A DNA stretch of 64,000 nucleotides, taken from Mycobacterium colombiense. GTDB taxonomy: Bacteria; Actinomycetota; Actinomycetes; Mycobacteriales; Mycobacteriaceae. Of the stretch, positions 17,294 to 26,339 are shown piece by piece. A program made the position numbers and the translations under genes. Each line of letters begins with the position of its first letter. Within the stretch, counting starts at the first letter, position 1. The stretch lies in NCBI RefSeq assembly GCF_001665835.1, contig NZ_LZSX01000032.1:124001-188000 (forward strand), read 5' to 3'. Below the pieces are notes generated by a model. The model was not told the DNA's origin. It saw only the letters and a list, made by a program, of their open reading frames with translations, and searched no databases.

Positions 17294-17311
17294 CCTGAGA
17301 CTGACCTGAGA
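17294..17311 (-). promoter_or_regulatory. MprA box (direct repeat)
   Basis: On the minus strand, TCTCAGG, four bases, TCTCAGG: two identical 7-mers with 11-bp period, 23-40 bp upstream of the mprA GTG. It fits the described MprA recognition of short direct repeats and suggests autoregulation. Confidence 0.65.
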
Positions 17312-17329
17312 GGCGCGCCGGGAGGGGGC

Positions 17330-17397
17330 CTAGCGGCGGTCGCAAACGCGGCGAAGCCGGGCGCAGCGGGCCGCCGCCATCGGGCTAGCGGCGGTCG
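17330..17397. repeat. Dispersed ~55-bp mycobacterial repeat with flanking 13-bp direct repeat
   Basis: A GC-rich element between rpmF and mprA (core 17332-17384, containing GCCGGGCGCAGCGGG). CTAGCGGCGGTCG occurs at 17330-17342 and again at 17385-17397; the second copy is the 3' end of rpmF. It is related to the elements at 25738-25790 and 39759-39923. Confidence 0.65.
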
Positions 17398-17558
17398 AGG
17401 TCGATCAGACCGAGACGGGCCGCCTTGAGCAGCCGCCGGGGCACTTTGTGACGCTGACCTGCGACCGTCACACCGACGAGTTCGGCCTTCTCGGCCTTCC
17501 ACTGCGCGCGCCGGCTACGGGTGTTCGCGCGCGACATTCTGCGCTTGGGTACGGCCAT
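17385..17558 (-). CDS. rpmF: 50S ribosomal protein L32
   Basis: 57 aa, starting [20 protein letters not shown] and very basic. It has no Cys, so this is the zinc-independent L32 form. The ATG at 17558 is fixed by the conserved N-terminus; the open frame extends upstream without homology. It stands alone upstream of mprA and divergent from the AtuA-like operon. It is the Rv0979A counterpart. Confidence 0.95.
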   Translation of the reverse strand: MAVPKRRMSRANTRSRRAQWKAEKAELVGVTVAGQRHKVPRRLLKAARLGLIDLDRR

Positions 17559-17771
17559 GGTCGGGCCTGACTCCTCAATGTGGGACTTGCAGTTCGGCAT
17601 GTCGCACGGCGTGGCCGGTAGGCCGAACGGGCGACGATCGCATATCAGGATAGTCGCTGGTCCGCCTGCGGCCAAAATGGACGCCCGCGCGCCGATCCCC
17701 TGCCCTCCCGGCGCGCCGCGGGTGGCCCGTTTCGAAGTGGGATCCTTGACGTGACACCGACGGTACCCGCT

Positions 17772-17787
17772 AACCTACCGGTTGGTT
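17772..17787. promoter_or_regulatory. TetR-type operator candidate before the acyl-CoA operon
   Basis: AACCTACCGGTTGGTT is a 16-bp palindrome broken only at one base pair, centred on ACCGGT, 36-51 bp upstream of the ATG at 17823. The form is typical of TetR-family operators. No regulator gene is adjacent. Confidence 0.45.
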
Positions 17788-17822
17788 GGTCCGAACCGGT
17801 GAATCCCGAATGGAGGACAGGC

Positions 17823-19553
17823 ATGGCCTCTGCTTCCGGCGCTTCCGGCGCCTTGGGCAGTTCCGGCGCCGTCCGGATCGCGAACTGCTCGGGGTTCTAC
17901 GGCGACCGGTTGTCGGCCATGCGCGAGATGCTCACCGGCGGCGACGTCGACTACCTCACCGGCGACTATCTGGCCGAACTCACCATGCTGATCCTGGGCC
18001 GCGACCGGATGAAACACCCCGAGCGCGGCTACGCGAAGACCTTTCTGACGCAGCTCGAGGACTGCCTCGGCGAGGCCCGCGACCGCGGGGTCCGCATCGT
18101 CGCCAACGCCGGCGGCCTCAACCCGGCCGGCCTGGCCGACGCGCTACGCGCGCTGGCCGAACGGCTGGGCATCGACGCCCGGATCGCCCACGTGGAGGGC
18201 GACGACCTGTTGTCGCGTGCCGCCGAACTCGGCCTGGGCAGCCCGCTGACCGCGAACGCGTACCTGGGCGCCTGGGGAATCGTCGACTGCCTCGACGACG
18301 GCGCCGACGTGGTCGTCACCGGCCGGGTCACCGACGCCTCGGTGATCGTCGGGGCGGCCGCCGCACACTTCGGGTGGGACCGCACCGACTACGACCGGCT
18401 CGCCGGAGCCGTGGTCGCCGGCCACGTCATCGAGTGCGGGGTGCAGGCCACCGGCGGCAACTACTCGTTCTTCACCGAGGTCGCCGATCTCACCCATGCC
18501 GGTTTCCCCTTGGCCGAGGTCAGCGCCGACGGATCCTCGGTGATCACCAAACACCCAGGCACCGGCGGCCTGGTCAGCGTCGACACCGTCACCGCGCAAC
18601 TGCTGTACGAGATCACCGGTGCTCGCTACGCCAATCCCGACGTCACCGCCCGGATGGACAGCGTCGAGTTGTCGTCCGACGGGCCCGACCGGGTGCGCAT
18701 CAGCGGGGTGCGCGGCGAAGCCCCGCCACCCACCTACAAGGTATCGATGAACAGCATCGGCGGGTTCCGCAACTCGATGACCTTCGTGCTGACCGGCCTG
18801 GACATCGAGGCCAAGGCCGACCTGATCCGCCGGCAACTCGACGCCGCGCTCACCGTCAAGCCCGCCGAGCTGCAGTGGTCGCTGGCGCGCACCGACCACC
18901 CCGACGCCGACACCGAAGAGGCCGCCAGCGCCCTGCTGCACTGCGTCGTACGCGACCCCGATGCCGCCAATGTCGGGCGCCACTTCTCCTCCGCCGCAGT
19001 CGAATTGGCGCTGGCCAGCTATCCAGGATTTCACGTGACCGCCCCGCCGGGCGACGGCCAGGTCTACGGCGTGTTCACCCCGGGATACGTCGCCGCCGAT
19101 CAGGTACCGCACGTCGCGGTACACGCGGACGGAACCCGTGTTGACATCCCCTGCGCCACAGAGACTTTGGAGCTATCCCCGGCCGCCACGCCACCGCTGC
19201 CGGAACCGCTGCCGACCGGCCCGACCAGGCGGGTGCCGCTGGGCCGCATCGCCGGGGGGCGCAGCGGCGACAAGGGGGGCTCGGCGAACGTCGGGGTGTG
19301 GGCGCGCACCGACGAGCAATGGCGGTGGCTGGCCAACACTTTGACCGTCGAGCTGCTCGAGGAGTTGCTGCCCGAGGCGGCGGACTTCGACGTCACCCGC
19401 CACCTGCTGCCGAATCTGCGGGCGGTCAACTTCGTCATCGACGGAATCCTGGGCCAGGGTGTCGCCTACCAGGCTCGATTCGATCCCCAGGCCAAGGGGT
19501 TGGGCGAATGGCTCCGCGGCCGCTACCTCGACATCCCGGAGAGTCTGCTGTGA
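17823..19553 (+). CDS. AtuA-like (DUF1446) acyclic terpene/acyl-CoA utilisation protein
   Basis: 576 aa. An AtuA/DUF1446 protein: the N-terminal block VRIANCSGFYGDRLSAMREML is diagnostic, followed by RIVANAGGLNPAGLADALR and the metal/phosphate-like C-terminal block GRIAGGRSGDKGGSANVGVWAR. AtuA is needed for citronellol/geraniol degradation in Pseudomonas; its chemistry is not settled. The ATG at 17823 has GGAGG seven bases upstream; the frame opens at 17751 without a site. It is the first gene of a six-gene operon. Confidence 0.85.
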   Translation: MASASGASGALGSSGAVRIANCSGFYGDRLSAMREMLTGGDVDYLTGDYLAELTMLILGRDRMKHPERGYAKTFLTQLEDCLGEARDRGVRIVANAGGLNPAGLADALRALAERLGIDARIAHVEGDDLLSRAAELGLGSPLTANAYLGAWGIVDCLDDGADVVVTGRVTDASVIVGAAAAHFGWDRTDYDRLAGAVVAGHVIECGVQATGGNYSFFTEVADLTHAGFPLAEVSADGSSVITKHPGTGGLVSVDTVTAQLLYEITGARYANPDVTARMDSVELSSDGPDRVRISGVRGEAPPPTYKVSMNSIGGFRNSMTFVLTGLDIEAKADLIRRQLDAALTVKPAELQWSLARTDHPDADTEEAASALLHCVVRDPDAANVGRHFSSAAVELALASYPGFHVTAPPGDGQVYGVFTPGYVAADQVPHVAVHADGTRVDIPCATETLELSPAATPPLPEPLPTGPTRRVPLGRIAGGRSGDKGGSANVGVWARTDEQWRWLANTLTVELLEELLPEAADFDVTRHLLPNLRAVNFVIDGILGQGVAYQARFDPQAKGLGEWLRGRYLDIPESLL

Positions 19554-20698
19554 ATCTTTGGACTACGCCCGAGCGCGAACAGCTGCGAAAGACGGTGCGC
19601 TCGTTCGCAGAACGCGAGATCCTTCCCCACGTCGACGAGTGGGAGCGCACCGGCGACCTGCCGCGCGAATTGCACCGCAGCGCCGGGGCCGCCGGGCTGC
19701 TGGGAGCGGGCTTCCCCGAATCGGTCGGCGGCGGTGGCGGCGACGGCGCCGACGCGGTGATCATCTGCGAGGAGATGCATCAGACCGGAGCGCCGGGCGG
19801 CGTGTTCGCGTCGCTGTTCACCTGCGGCATCGCGGTGCCGCACATGATCGCCTCGGGCGATCAACGGCTGATCGAGGAGTTCGTCCGCCCGACGCTGGCC
19901 GGCGAGATGATCGGTTCGCTGGCCATCACCGAACCCGGCGGCGGTTCCGACGTCGGGCATCTGCGGACCTCCGCGGTCTTGGATGGTGATCACTATGTGG
20001 TCAACGGCGCCAAGACCTACATCACCTCCGGGGTTCGCGCCGACTACGTGGTGACCGCGGCACGCACCGGAGGTCCTGGCGCGGGCGGGGTTTCGCTGCT
20101 GGTGGTCGAGAAGGGCACGCCGGGTTTCGAGGTGTCCCGCAAGCTGGACAAGATGGGCTGGCGGTCCTCGGACACCGCCGAATTGTCTTACACCGACGTC
20201 CGTGTCCCGGTGGCCAACCTGGTCGGCGCCGAGAACAGTGGATTCGCCCAGATCGCGCAGGCTTTCGTCTCCGAGCGGATCGGCCTTGCCGCACAGGCCT
20301 ATTCGAGCGCGCAGCGGTGCCTGGACTTGACGGTGCAATGGTGTCGCGACCGCGAAACGTTCGGCCGCCCATTGATATCGCGGCAGTCGGTGCAGAACAC
20401 GTTGGCCGAGATGGCCCGTCGCATCGACGTCGCCCGAGTCTACTCGCGCAGCGTGGTGGAGCGGCAGCTCGCCGGTGAGACGAACTTGATTCCGCAGGTG
20501 TGTTTCGCCAAGAACACCGCCGTCGAGGCCGGCGAATGGGTGGCCAACCAGGCCGTCCAGCTGTTCGGCGGCATGGGTTACATGGCCGAATCCGAGGTGG
20601 AACGCCAATACCGGGACATGAGAATTCTGGGCATCGGCGGCGGGACCACCGAGATCCTGACCGCACTATCCGCCAAACTGCTGGGATTCCAATCATGA
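19550..20698 (+). CDS. fadE13: Acyl-CoA dehydrogenase FadE13
   Basis: 382 aa. FAD-dependent alpha,beta-desaturation of an acyl-CoA. Family marks: GSLAITEPGGGSD, YITSG, MGWRSSDTAELSYTDVRVP and the C-terminal QLFGGMGYMAESEVERQYRDMRI with GGTTEI. The GTG start overlaps the AtuA stop as GTGA, so translation is coupled. In an Atu- or Liu-type pathway this would act before the biotin carboxylase. Confidence 0.93.
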   Translation: MNLWTTPEREQLRKTVRSFAEREILPHVDEWERTGDLPRELHRSAGAAGLLGAGFPESVGGGGGDGADAVIICEEMHQTGAPGGVFASLFTCGIAVPHMIASGDQRLIEEFVRPTLAGEMIGSLAITEPGGGSDVGHLRTSAVLDGDHYVVNGAKTYITSGVRADYVVTAARTGGPGAGGVSLLVVEKGTPGFEVSRKLDKMGWRSSDTAELSYTDVRVPVANLVGAENSGFAQIAQAFVSERIGLAAQAYSSAQRCLDLTVQWCRDRETFGRPLISRQSVQNTLAEMARRIDVARVYSRSVVERQLAGETNLIPQVCFAKNTAVEAGEWVANQAVQLFGGMGYMAESEVERQYRDMRILGIGGGTTEILTALSAKLLGFQS

Positions 20699-20753
20699 TT
20701 TCACCGCCTCCACTTCCTCCATATCGCTGGGCTCTACAACGTCGGCGGTGGTC

Positions 20754-22349
20754 ATGACCGTGCTGCAGTCCACCCTCGACGCTGAGGCCCCCGACTTCAC
20801 CGACGCGGCGGCGGCGGCGATAGCGAAACTCGAGGAGATCGACACCGAGCTCGCCAATGCGCTGGCCGGGGGCGGGGCCAAGTACGTTGAGCGCCACCAT
20901 GATCGCGGTAAGCTGACGGCGCGCGAACGCATCGAACTGCTCGTCGACCAGGACTCGCCGTTCCTGGAGCTCAGCCCGCTGGCGGCGTGGGGCAGCGCCT
21001 TCAAGGTCGGCGCCAGCACGGTCACCGGCATCGGCGTGGTCGAAGGCGTGGAATGCATGATCGTCGCCAACGACCCGACGGTCAAAGGCGGCACCAGCAA
21101 CCCGTGGACCCTGAAGAAGATCCTGCGGGCCAACCAGATCGCCTTCGAGAACCGGCTACCGGTCATCTCCCTGGTGGAATCCGGCGGCGCGGACCTGCCC
21201 ACGCAGAAGGAGATCTTCATTCCGGGCGGGCGGATGTTCCGCGATCTGACCCGGCTGTCGGCGGCCGGGATCCCCACCATCGCATTGGTGTTCGGCAACT
21301 CCACCGCGGGCGGCGCCTACGTCCCGGGCATGTCAGACCACGTGGTGATGATCAAGGAACGGTCCAAGGTCTTCCTCGCGGGTCCCCCGCTGGTGAAGAT
21401 GGCCACCGGTGAGGAATCCGACGACGAATCGCTCGGCGGCGCCGAAATGCATGCCCGGGTCTCGGGTTTAGCCGACTACTTCGCCGTCGACGAACTCGAC
21501 GCGATCAGGATCGGCCGCCGCGTGGTCGCCCGGCTCAACTGGGTCAAGCAGGGGCCGAAGCCCAAACCGGTCACCGCACCGCTGTTCGACACCGAGGAGC
21601 TCATCGGCATCGTGCCCGCGGATCTGCGCATCCCGTTCGATCCGCGGGAGGTGATCGCCCGCATCGTCGACGGCTCCGAATTCGACGAATTCAAGCCGCT
21701 GTACGGGTCGTCGTTGGTGACGGGCTGGGCCCAGTTACACGGCTACCCGATCGGCATCCTGGCCAACGCACGTGGCGTGCTGTTCAGCGAGGAGTCCCAG
21801 AAGGCCACCCAGTTCATCCAGCTGGCCAACCGCTCCAACACGCCACTGTTGTTCTTGCACAACACCACCGGCTACATGGTGGGCAAGGACTACGAAGAGG
21901 GCGGGATGATCAAGCACGGCTCGATGATGATCAACGCCGTGTCCAATTCGACCGTCCCGCACATCTCGCTGCTGATCGGCGCGTCCTACGGCGCGGGCCA
22001 CTACGGCATGTGCGGACGCGCCTACGACCCGCGGTTCCTCTTCGCGTGGCCGACCTCCAAGTCGGCGGTGATGGGTGGTGCCCAACTGTCGGGCGTGTTG
22101 TCGATCGTCGCCCGCGCGGCCGCCGAGGCCCGCGGCCAGCAGGTCGACGAGGAGGCCGACGCGGCGATGCGGGCCGCGGTCGAAGGCCAGATGGAAGCCG
22201 AGTCACTGCCGCTGGTGCTGTCCGGGATGCTCTACGACGACGGGGTGATCGACCCGCGCGATACCCGCACCGTATTGGGAATCTGTCTGTCCGCCATCGC
22301 CAATGGCCCGATCAAGGGGACGTCGAACTTCGGCGTCTTCCGGATGTGA
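20754..22349 (+). CDS. accD2: Biotin-dependent acyl-CoA carboxylase beta subunit AccD2
   Basis: 531 aa carboxyltransferase with both crotonase-like halves: VESGGADLPTQKE and GNSTAGGAYVPGMSD in the first, LLFLHNTTGYMVGKDYEEGGMIKHG and IGASYGAGHYGMCGRAYDPRF in the second. The latter is the methylcrotonyl/geranyl-CoA carboxylase pattern rather than the acetyl/propionyl one. The ATG at 20754 is preceded by a weak GGCGGTGG; a GTG at 20748 is possible. It pairs with AccA2 directly downstream. Confidence 0.93.
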   Translation: MTVLQSTLDAEAPDFTDAAAAAIAKLEEIDTELANALAGGGAKYVERHHDRGKLTARERIELLVDQDSPFLELSPLAAWGSAFKVGASTVTGIGVVEGVECMIVANDPTVKGGTSNPWTLKKILRANQIAFENRLPVISLVESGGADLPTQKEIFIPGGRMFRDLTRLSAAGIPTIALVFGNSTAGGAYVPGMSDHVVMIKERSKVFLAGPPLVKMATGEESDDESLGGAEMHARVSGLADYFAVDELDAIRIGRRVVARLNWVKQGPKPKPVTAPLFDTEELIGIVPADLRIPFDPREVIARIVDGSEFDEFKPLYGSSLVTGWAQLHGYPIGILANARGVLFSEESQKATQFIQLANRSNTPLLFLHNTTGYMVGKDYEEGGMIKHGSMMINAVSNSTVPHISLLIGASYGAGHYGMCGRAYDPRFLFAWPTSKSAVMGGAQLSGVLSIVARAAAEARGQQVDEEADAAMRAAVEGQMEAESLPLVLSGMLYDDGVIDPRDTRTVLGICLSAIANGPIKGTSNFGVFRM

Positions 22350-22354
22350 GCGCC

Positions 22355-24343
22355 ATGATCACTCGAGTACTGGTCGCCAACCGGGGCGAGATCGCCCGGC
22401 GGGTGTTCGCCACCTGCCGCCGGCTCGGCCTGGGCACCGTCGCTGTCTACACCGACCCCGACTCCGGCGCGCCGCACGTCGCCGAGGCCGACGCCCGGGT
22501 GCGGCTGGACAAGACCAACGACTACCTCAACGCCGCGGCCGTCATCGCGGCCGCCCGTACCGCGGGTGCCGACGCCATACACCCCGGCTACGGGTTCCTC
22601 TCGGAGAACGCCGAATTCGCCGCCGCCGTCCAGGATGCGGGCCTGACCTGGATCGGCCCGCCGGTGGACGCGGTGCGCGCGATGGGCTCCAAGATCGAGT
22701 CCAAGAAGCTGATGGCCGCGGCCGGGGTGCCGGTGCTTGACGAGCTCGACCCCGAGACGGTCACCGAGGCGCAGCTGCCGGTGCTGGTCAAGGCCTCCGC
22801 CGGCGGCGGTGGCCGCGGCATGCGGGTTGTCCGCGAATTGTCCGCTCTGGCAGGCGAAGTCGCTGCAGCGAGCCGCGAGGCGCAGTCCGCATTCGGTGAC
22901 CCGACCGTGTTCTGCGAACGCTATCTGCCCACCGGGCACCACATCGAGGTTCAGGTCATGGCCGATACCCACGGCACCGTGTGGGCGGTCGGCGAACGCG
23001 AATGCTCGATTCAGCGCCGCCACCAGAAGATCATCGAGGAGGCCCCTTCGCCGCTGGTGGAGCGCACACCGGGCATGCGCGCCAAGCTGTTCGACGCGGC
23101 CCGGCTGGCCGCCGAAGCCATCGGGTACACCGGCGCCGGGACGGTGGAGTTCCTGGCCGACGACGACGGCGAGTTCTACTTCCTGGAGATGAACACCAGG
23201 CTGCAGGTCGAACACCCGGTCACCGAGGAGACCACCGGACTCGACCTCGTCGAACTGCAGCTCGCCGTCGCCGACGGCGAGCGTCTCGACGCGCAACCAC
23301 CCGCCGCCCAAGGACATTCGATCGAGGCGCGTCTGTACGCCGAGGACCCCGCCAAGAACTGGCAGCCGCAGGCCGGCCTGGTCCACGCGTTCGAGGTGCC
23401 GTCGGCGCGGACCGAGTTCAGCCCGCTGGGACACCGGACCGGAATCCGGCTGGATTCCGGCATCGTCGACGGGTTCACCGTCTCGATCCACTACGACCCG
23501 ATGCTGGCCAAGGTCATCTCCTACGCCCCGACGCGCCGCCAGGCGGCGCTGGTCCTCGCCGACGCGCTGGCCCGGGCCCGCGTGCATGGGGTGCGCACCA
23601 ACCGCGATCTGCTGGTGAACGTGCTGCGGCATCCGGCGTTCCTCGACGGTGCCACCGACACCGCGTTTTTCGATACCCACGACCTGGCGCGGCTTGCGGC
23701 GCCGCTCGGCGACGCCGCGGTGGTCCGCCTGTCCGCCATCGCGGCCGCGCTCGCGGACGCCGCGCACAACCGCGCCGTCGCCCCGGTGTTGGGCGCCGTT
23801 CCCAGCGGCTGGCGCAACCTGTCGTCGGGCCATCAGGTCAAGGACTATCGCGACGACCAGGGTGACGAGCATCGGGTTCAATACCGGTTCAGCAGAACCG
23901 GATTGGCCCTCCCCGACGACCCGTCGGTCCAGCTGGTGTCGGCCACGGCGCAGGACGTCGTGCTGCGGGCCGACGGCGTCGACCACACCTTCTCGGTGCG
24001 GCGCTACGACGCGGGCGATTCCGACGTCTACGTCGATTCCGCACGCGGACCCGTACACCTGGTCGCGCTGCCGCGCTTCCCCCAACCCGGTTCCACCGTC
24101 GAGAAGGGCTCGCTGGTGGCACCGATGCCCGGCAGCGTCATCCGGCTCGGCGCCGCAATCGGCGACACCGTCACCGCCGGCCAGTCACTGATCTGGCTGG
24201 AAGCCATGAAGATGGAACACACCATCGCCGCCCCGGTCGACGGGGTACTCGCCGAACTCAACGTCAAGACCGGTCAGCAAGTCGAAGTCGGCGCCGTGCT
24301 GGCAAGAGTGGAAGCGCCGCAATCAGAAGGGGATCAAGCATGA
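22355..24343 (+). CDS. accA2: Biotin-dependent acyl-CoA carboxylase alpha subunit AccA2
   Basis: 662 aa: biotin carboxylase (ATP-grasp, glycine-rich ASAGGGGRGMRVV, ECSIQRRHQKIIEEAPS, EMNTRLQVEHPVTE), a middle BT domain, and a C-terminal biotin carrier with EAMKMEHT (biotinylated Lys about 619). It forms the holoenzyme with AccD2. The ATG at 22355 is 5 bp after accD2. The long BT domain fits methylcrotonyl- or geranyl-CoA carboxylase. Confidence 0.94.
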   Translation: MITRVLVANRGEIARRVFATCRRLGLGTVAVYTDPDSGAPHVAEADARVRLDKTNDYLNAAAVIAAARTAGADAIHPGYGFLSENAEFAAAVQDAGLTWIGPPVDAVRAMGSKIESKKLMAAAGVPVLDELDPETVTEAQLPVLVKASAGGGGRGMRVVRELSALAGEVAAASREAQSAFGDPTVFCERYLPTGHHIEVQVMADTHGTVWAVGERECSIQRRHQKIIEEAPSPLVERTPGMRAKLFDAARLAAEAIGYTGAGTVEFLADDDGEFYFLEMNTRLQVEHPVTEETTGLDLVELQLAVADGERLDAQPPAAQGHSIEARLYAEDPAKNWQPQAGLVHAFEVPSARTEFSPLGHRTGIRLDSGIVDGFTVSIHYDPMLAKVISYAPTRRQAALVLADALARARVHGVRTNRDLLVNVLRHPAFLDGATDTAFFDTHDLARLAAPLGDAAVVRLSAIAAALADAAHNRAVAPVLGAVPSGWRNLSSGHQVKDYRDDQGDEHRVQYRFSRTGLALPDDPSVQLVSATAQDVVLRADGVDHTFSVRRYDAGDSDVYVDSARGPVHLVALPRFPQPGSTVEKGSLVAPMPGSVIRLGAAIGDTVTAGQSLIWLEAMKMEHTIAAPVDGVLAELNVKTGQQVEVGAVLARVEAPQSEGDQA

Positions 24344-25506
24344 CCGACACCAGCTTCATCGAGAGCGAGGAGCGTCAGGCCCTACGCAAATCGGTAGCGG
24401 CGTGGGCAGCCAACTACGGCAGCGAGTACTACCTGCGCAAGGCCCGCGCCCACGAGCACACCGACGAATTGTGGTCCGAAGCAGGCAAACTCGGCTTCCT
24501 CGGGGTGAACCTGCCCGAGGAGTACGGCGGTGGCGGCGCCGGAATGTACGAGCTGTCACTGGTCATGGAGGAGATGGCGGCCGCGGGTAGCGCGCTGCTG
24601 CTGATGGTGGTCTCGCCCGCCATCAACGGCACCATCATCAGCAAGTTCGGCACCGAGGAGCAGAAGAAGCGCTGGATCCCGGGCATCGCCGACGGCACGC
24701 TGACGATGGCGTTCGCCATCACCGAGCCCGACGCCGGCTCCAACTCACACAAGATCACCACCACCGCCCGCCGCGACGGCAGCGACTGGATCCTCAAGGG
24801 CCAGAAGGTCTTCATCTCTGGCATCGACCAGGCGCAGGCGGTGCTCGTGGTGGCCCGCACCGAAGAGGCCAAGACCGGCAAGCTGCGCCCCGCGCTGTTC
24901 GTGGTGCCCACCGACGCGCCCGGATTCACCTACACGCCAATCGAAATGGAACTGATCAGTCCCGAACGCCAGTTCCAGGTCTTCCTCGACGACGTTCGGC
25001 TGCCCAGCGACGCGCTGGTCGGGGCCGAAGACGCCGCCATCGCACAGCTTTTCGCCGGGCTCAACCCCGAACGCATCATGGGCGCGGCGAGCTCTGTCGG
25101 GATGGGACGGTTCGCCCTCAACAAGGCCGCCGACTACGTCAAGACCCGCCAGGTGTGGGGCACGCCGATCGGCGCGCACCAGGGTCTGTCACATCCGTTG
25201 GCGCAGTGCCACATCGAGGTCGAGCTGGCCAAGCTGATGCTGCAGAAGGCCGCCACCCTGTACGACTCGGGCAACGACATGGGCGCGGCCGAGGCCGCGA
25301 ACATGGCGAAATACGCTGCGGCCGAGGCGGCCACGCGGTCGGTGGACCAGGCGGTGCAGTCGATGGGCGGCAACGGGCTGACCAAGGAGTACGGCGTGGC
25401 CGCGATGCTGACCTCGGCCCGGCTGGGCCGCATCGCTCCGGTCAGCCGCGAGATGGTGCTGAACTTCGTCGCGCAGACATCGCTGGGCTTGCCGCGAAGC
25501 TACTGA
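24340..25506 (+). CDS. fadE12: Acyl-CoA dehydrogenase FadE12
   Basis: 388 aa, FadE fold: MAFAITEPDAGSNSHKITTTA, KVFISGI, then the catalytic-region C-terminus with QSMGGNGLTKEYGVAAMLTSARLGRIAPVSREMV. The ATGA overlap with accA2 shows translational coupling. It is clearly divergent from FadE13, so the operon holds two dehydrogenases for different intermediates. The substrate is not predictable from sequence alone. Confidence 0.92.
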   Translation: MTDTSFIESEERQALRKSVAAWAANYGSEYYLRKARAHEHTDELWSEAGKLGFLGVNLPEEYGGGGAGMYELSLVMEEMAAAGSALLLMVVSPAINGTIISKFGTEEQKKRWIPGIADGTLTMAFAITEPDAGSNSHKITTTARRDGSDWILKGQKVFISGIDQAQAVLVVARTEEAKTGKLRPALFVVPTDAPGFTYTPIEMELISPERQFQVFLDDVRLPSDALVGAEDAAIAQLFAGLNPERIMGAASSVGMGRFALNKAADYVKTRQVWGTPIGAHQGLSHPLAQCHIEVELAKLMLQKAATLYDSGNDMGAAEAANMAKYAAAEAATRSVDQAVQSMGGNGLTKEYGVAAMLTSARLGRIAPVSREMVLNFVAQTSLGLPRSY

Positions 25507-26339
25507 TGGAGGCGCGCGTCGAATACACCGGGCCCGCCGACACGGAGGGCCCGTACGCGCGGCTGACGCTGAACTCGCCGCACAACCGCAACGCGCTGTC
25601 CACCACGCTGGTCAACCAACTGCACCAGGGCCTGCGCGACGCCTCGGCGGACCCGGCCGTGCGGGTGGTGGTGCTGGGCCACACCGGCGGCACCTTCTGT
25701 GCCGGCGCGGATCTGAGCGAAGCCGGCGGAGGCGGCCCTAGTGGCGATCACGAGGGCGGCGCGGCCGGGCGAAGCGGGTCGCCACCATCGGCATACGACA
25801 TGGCCGTCGAGCGGGCCCGGGAAATGGCCGCCTTGATGCGGGCCATCGTCTCCTCGCCGCTGCCGGTGATCGCCGCGGTCAATGGGCACGTTCGCGCCGG
25901 CGGATTCGGTCTGGTGGGTGCCTGCGATCTCGCGGTCGCCGGCCCGCGCAGCACCTTCGCGCTGACCGAGGCACGGATCGGCGTCGCCCCGGCGATCATC
26001 TCGTTGACGCTGCTGCCGAAACTGTCGTCGCGGGCCGCGGCGCGCTACTACCTGTCCGGCGAGACGTTCGACGCCGGCCGGGCGGCCGAGATCGGACTGA
26101 TCACCGAGGCCGCCGAGGACGTCGACGCCGCGGTCGAGAAACTGGTCTCCGACATCGGCCGTGGTTCACCGCAGGGGCTCGCGGCCTCCAAGGCACTGAC
26201 CACGGCCGCGGTGCTGGAGGGGTTCGACCGCGACGCCGAGCGGCTCGCCGAGGAATCGGCCCGGCTGTTCGTATCCGGCGAAGCGCGCGAAGGCATGCTG
26301 GCGTTCCTGGAGAAGCGGCCGCCCAACTGGACGAGTTAG
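25506..26339 (+). CDS. echA7: Enoyl-CoA hydratase/isomerase EchA7 with repeat-derived insertion
   Basis: 277 aa crotonase. Oxyanion-hole blocks are [14 protein letters not shown] and NGHVRAGGFGLVGACDLAV. The start shares one base with the fadE12 stop (TGATG). Residues 78-95 (GDHEGGAAGRSGSPP stretch) are encoded by a copy of the dispersed 55-bp repeat and sit in the loop between the CoA-binding segment and the next helix. The hydratase step follows the carboxylase in Atu/Liu pathways (AtuE/LiuC). It is the last gene of the operon. Confidence 0.9.
   Translation: MEARVEYTGPADTEGPYARLTLNSPHNRNALSTTLVNQLHQGLRDASADPAVRVVVLGHTGGTFCAGADLSEAGGGGPSGDHEGGAAGRSGSPPSAYDMAVERAREMAALMRAIVSSPLPVIAAVNGHVRAGGFGLVGACDLAVAGPRSTFALTEARIGVAPAIISLTLLPKLSSRAAARYYLSGETFDAGRAAEIGLITEAAEDVDAAVEKLVSDIGRGSPQGLAASKALTTAAVLEGFDRDAERLAEESARLFVSGEAREGMLAFLEKRPPNWTS
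25738..25790. repeat. Dispersed repeat copy inside echA7
   Basis: A 53-bp element starting CTAGTGGCGATC and ending GTCGCCACCATCG, closely matching the reverse complement of the 55-bp units at 39759-39923 and related to 17330-17384. It is in frame with no stop. Confidence 0.75.

Noticed and set aside
22232..24085. 617-codon minus frame opposite accA2
   Set aside because: Shadow of a well-conserved biotin carboxylase; no domain of its own.
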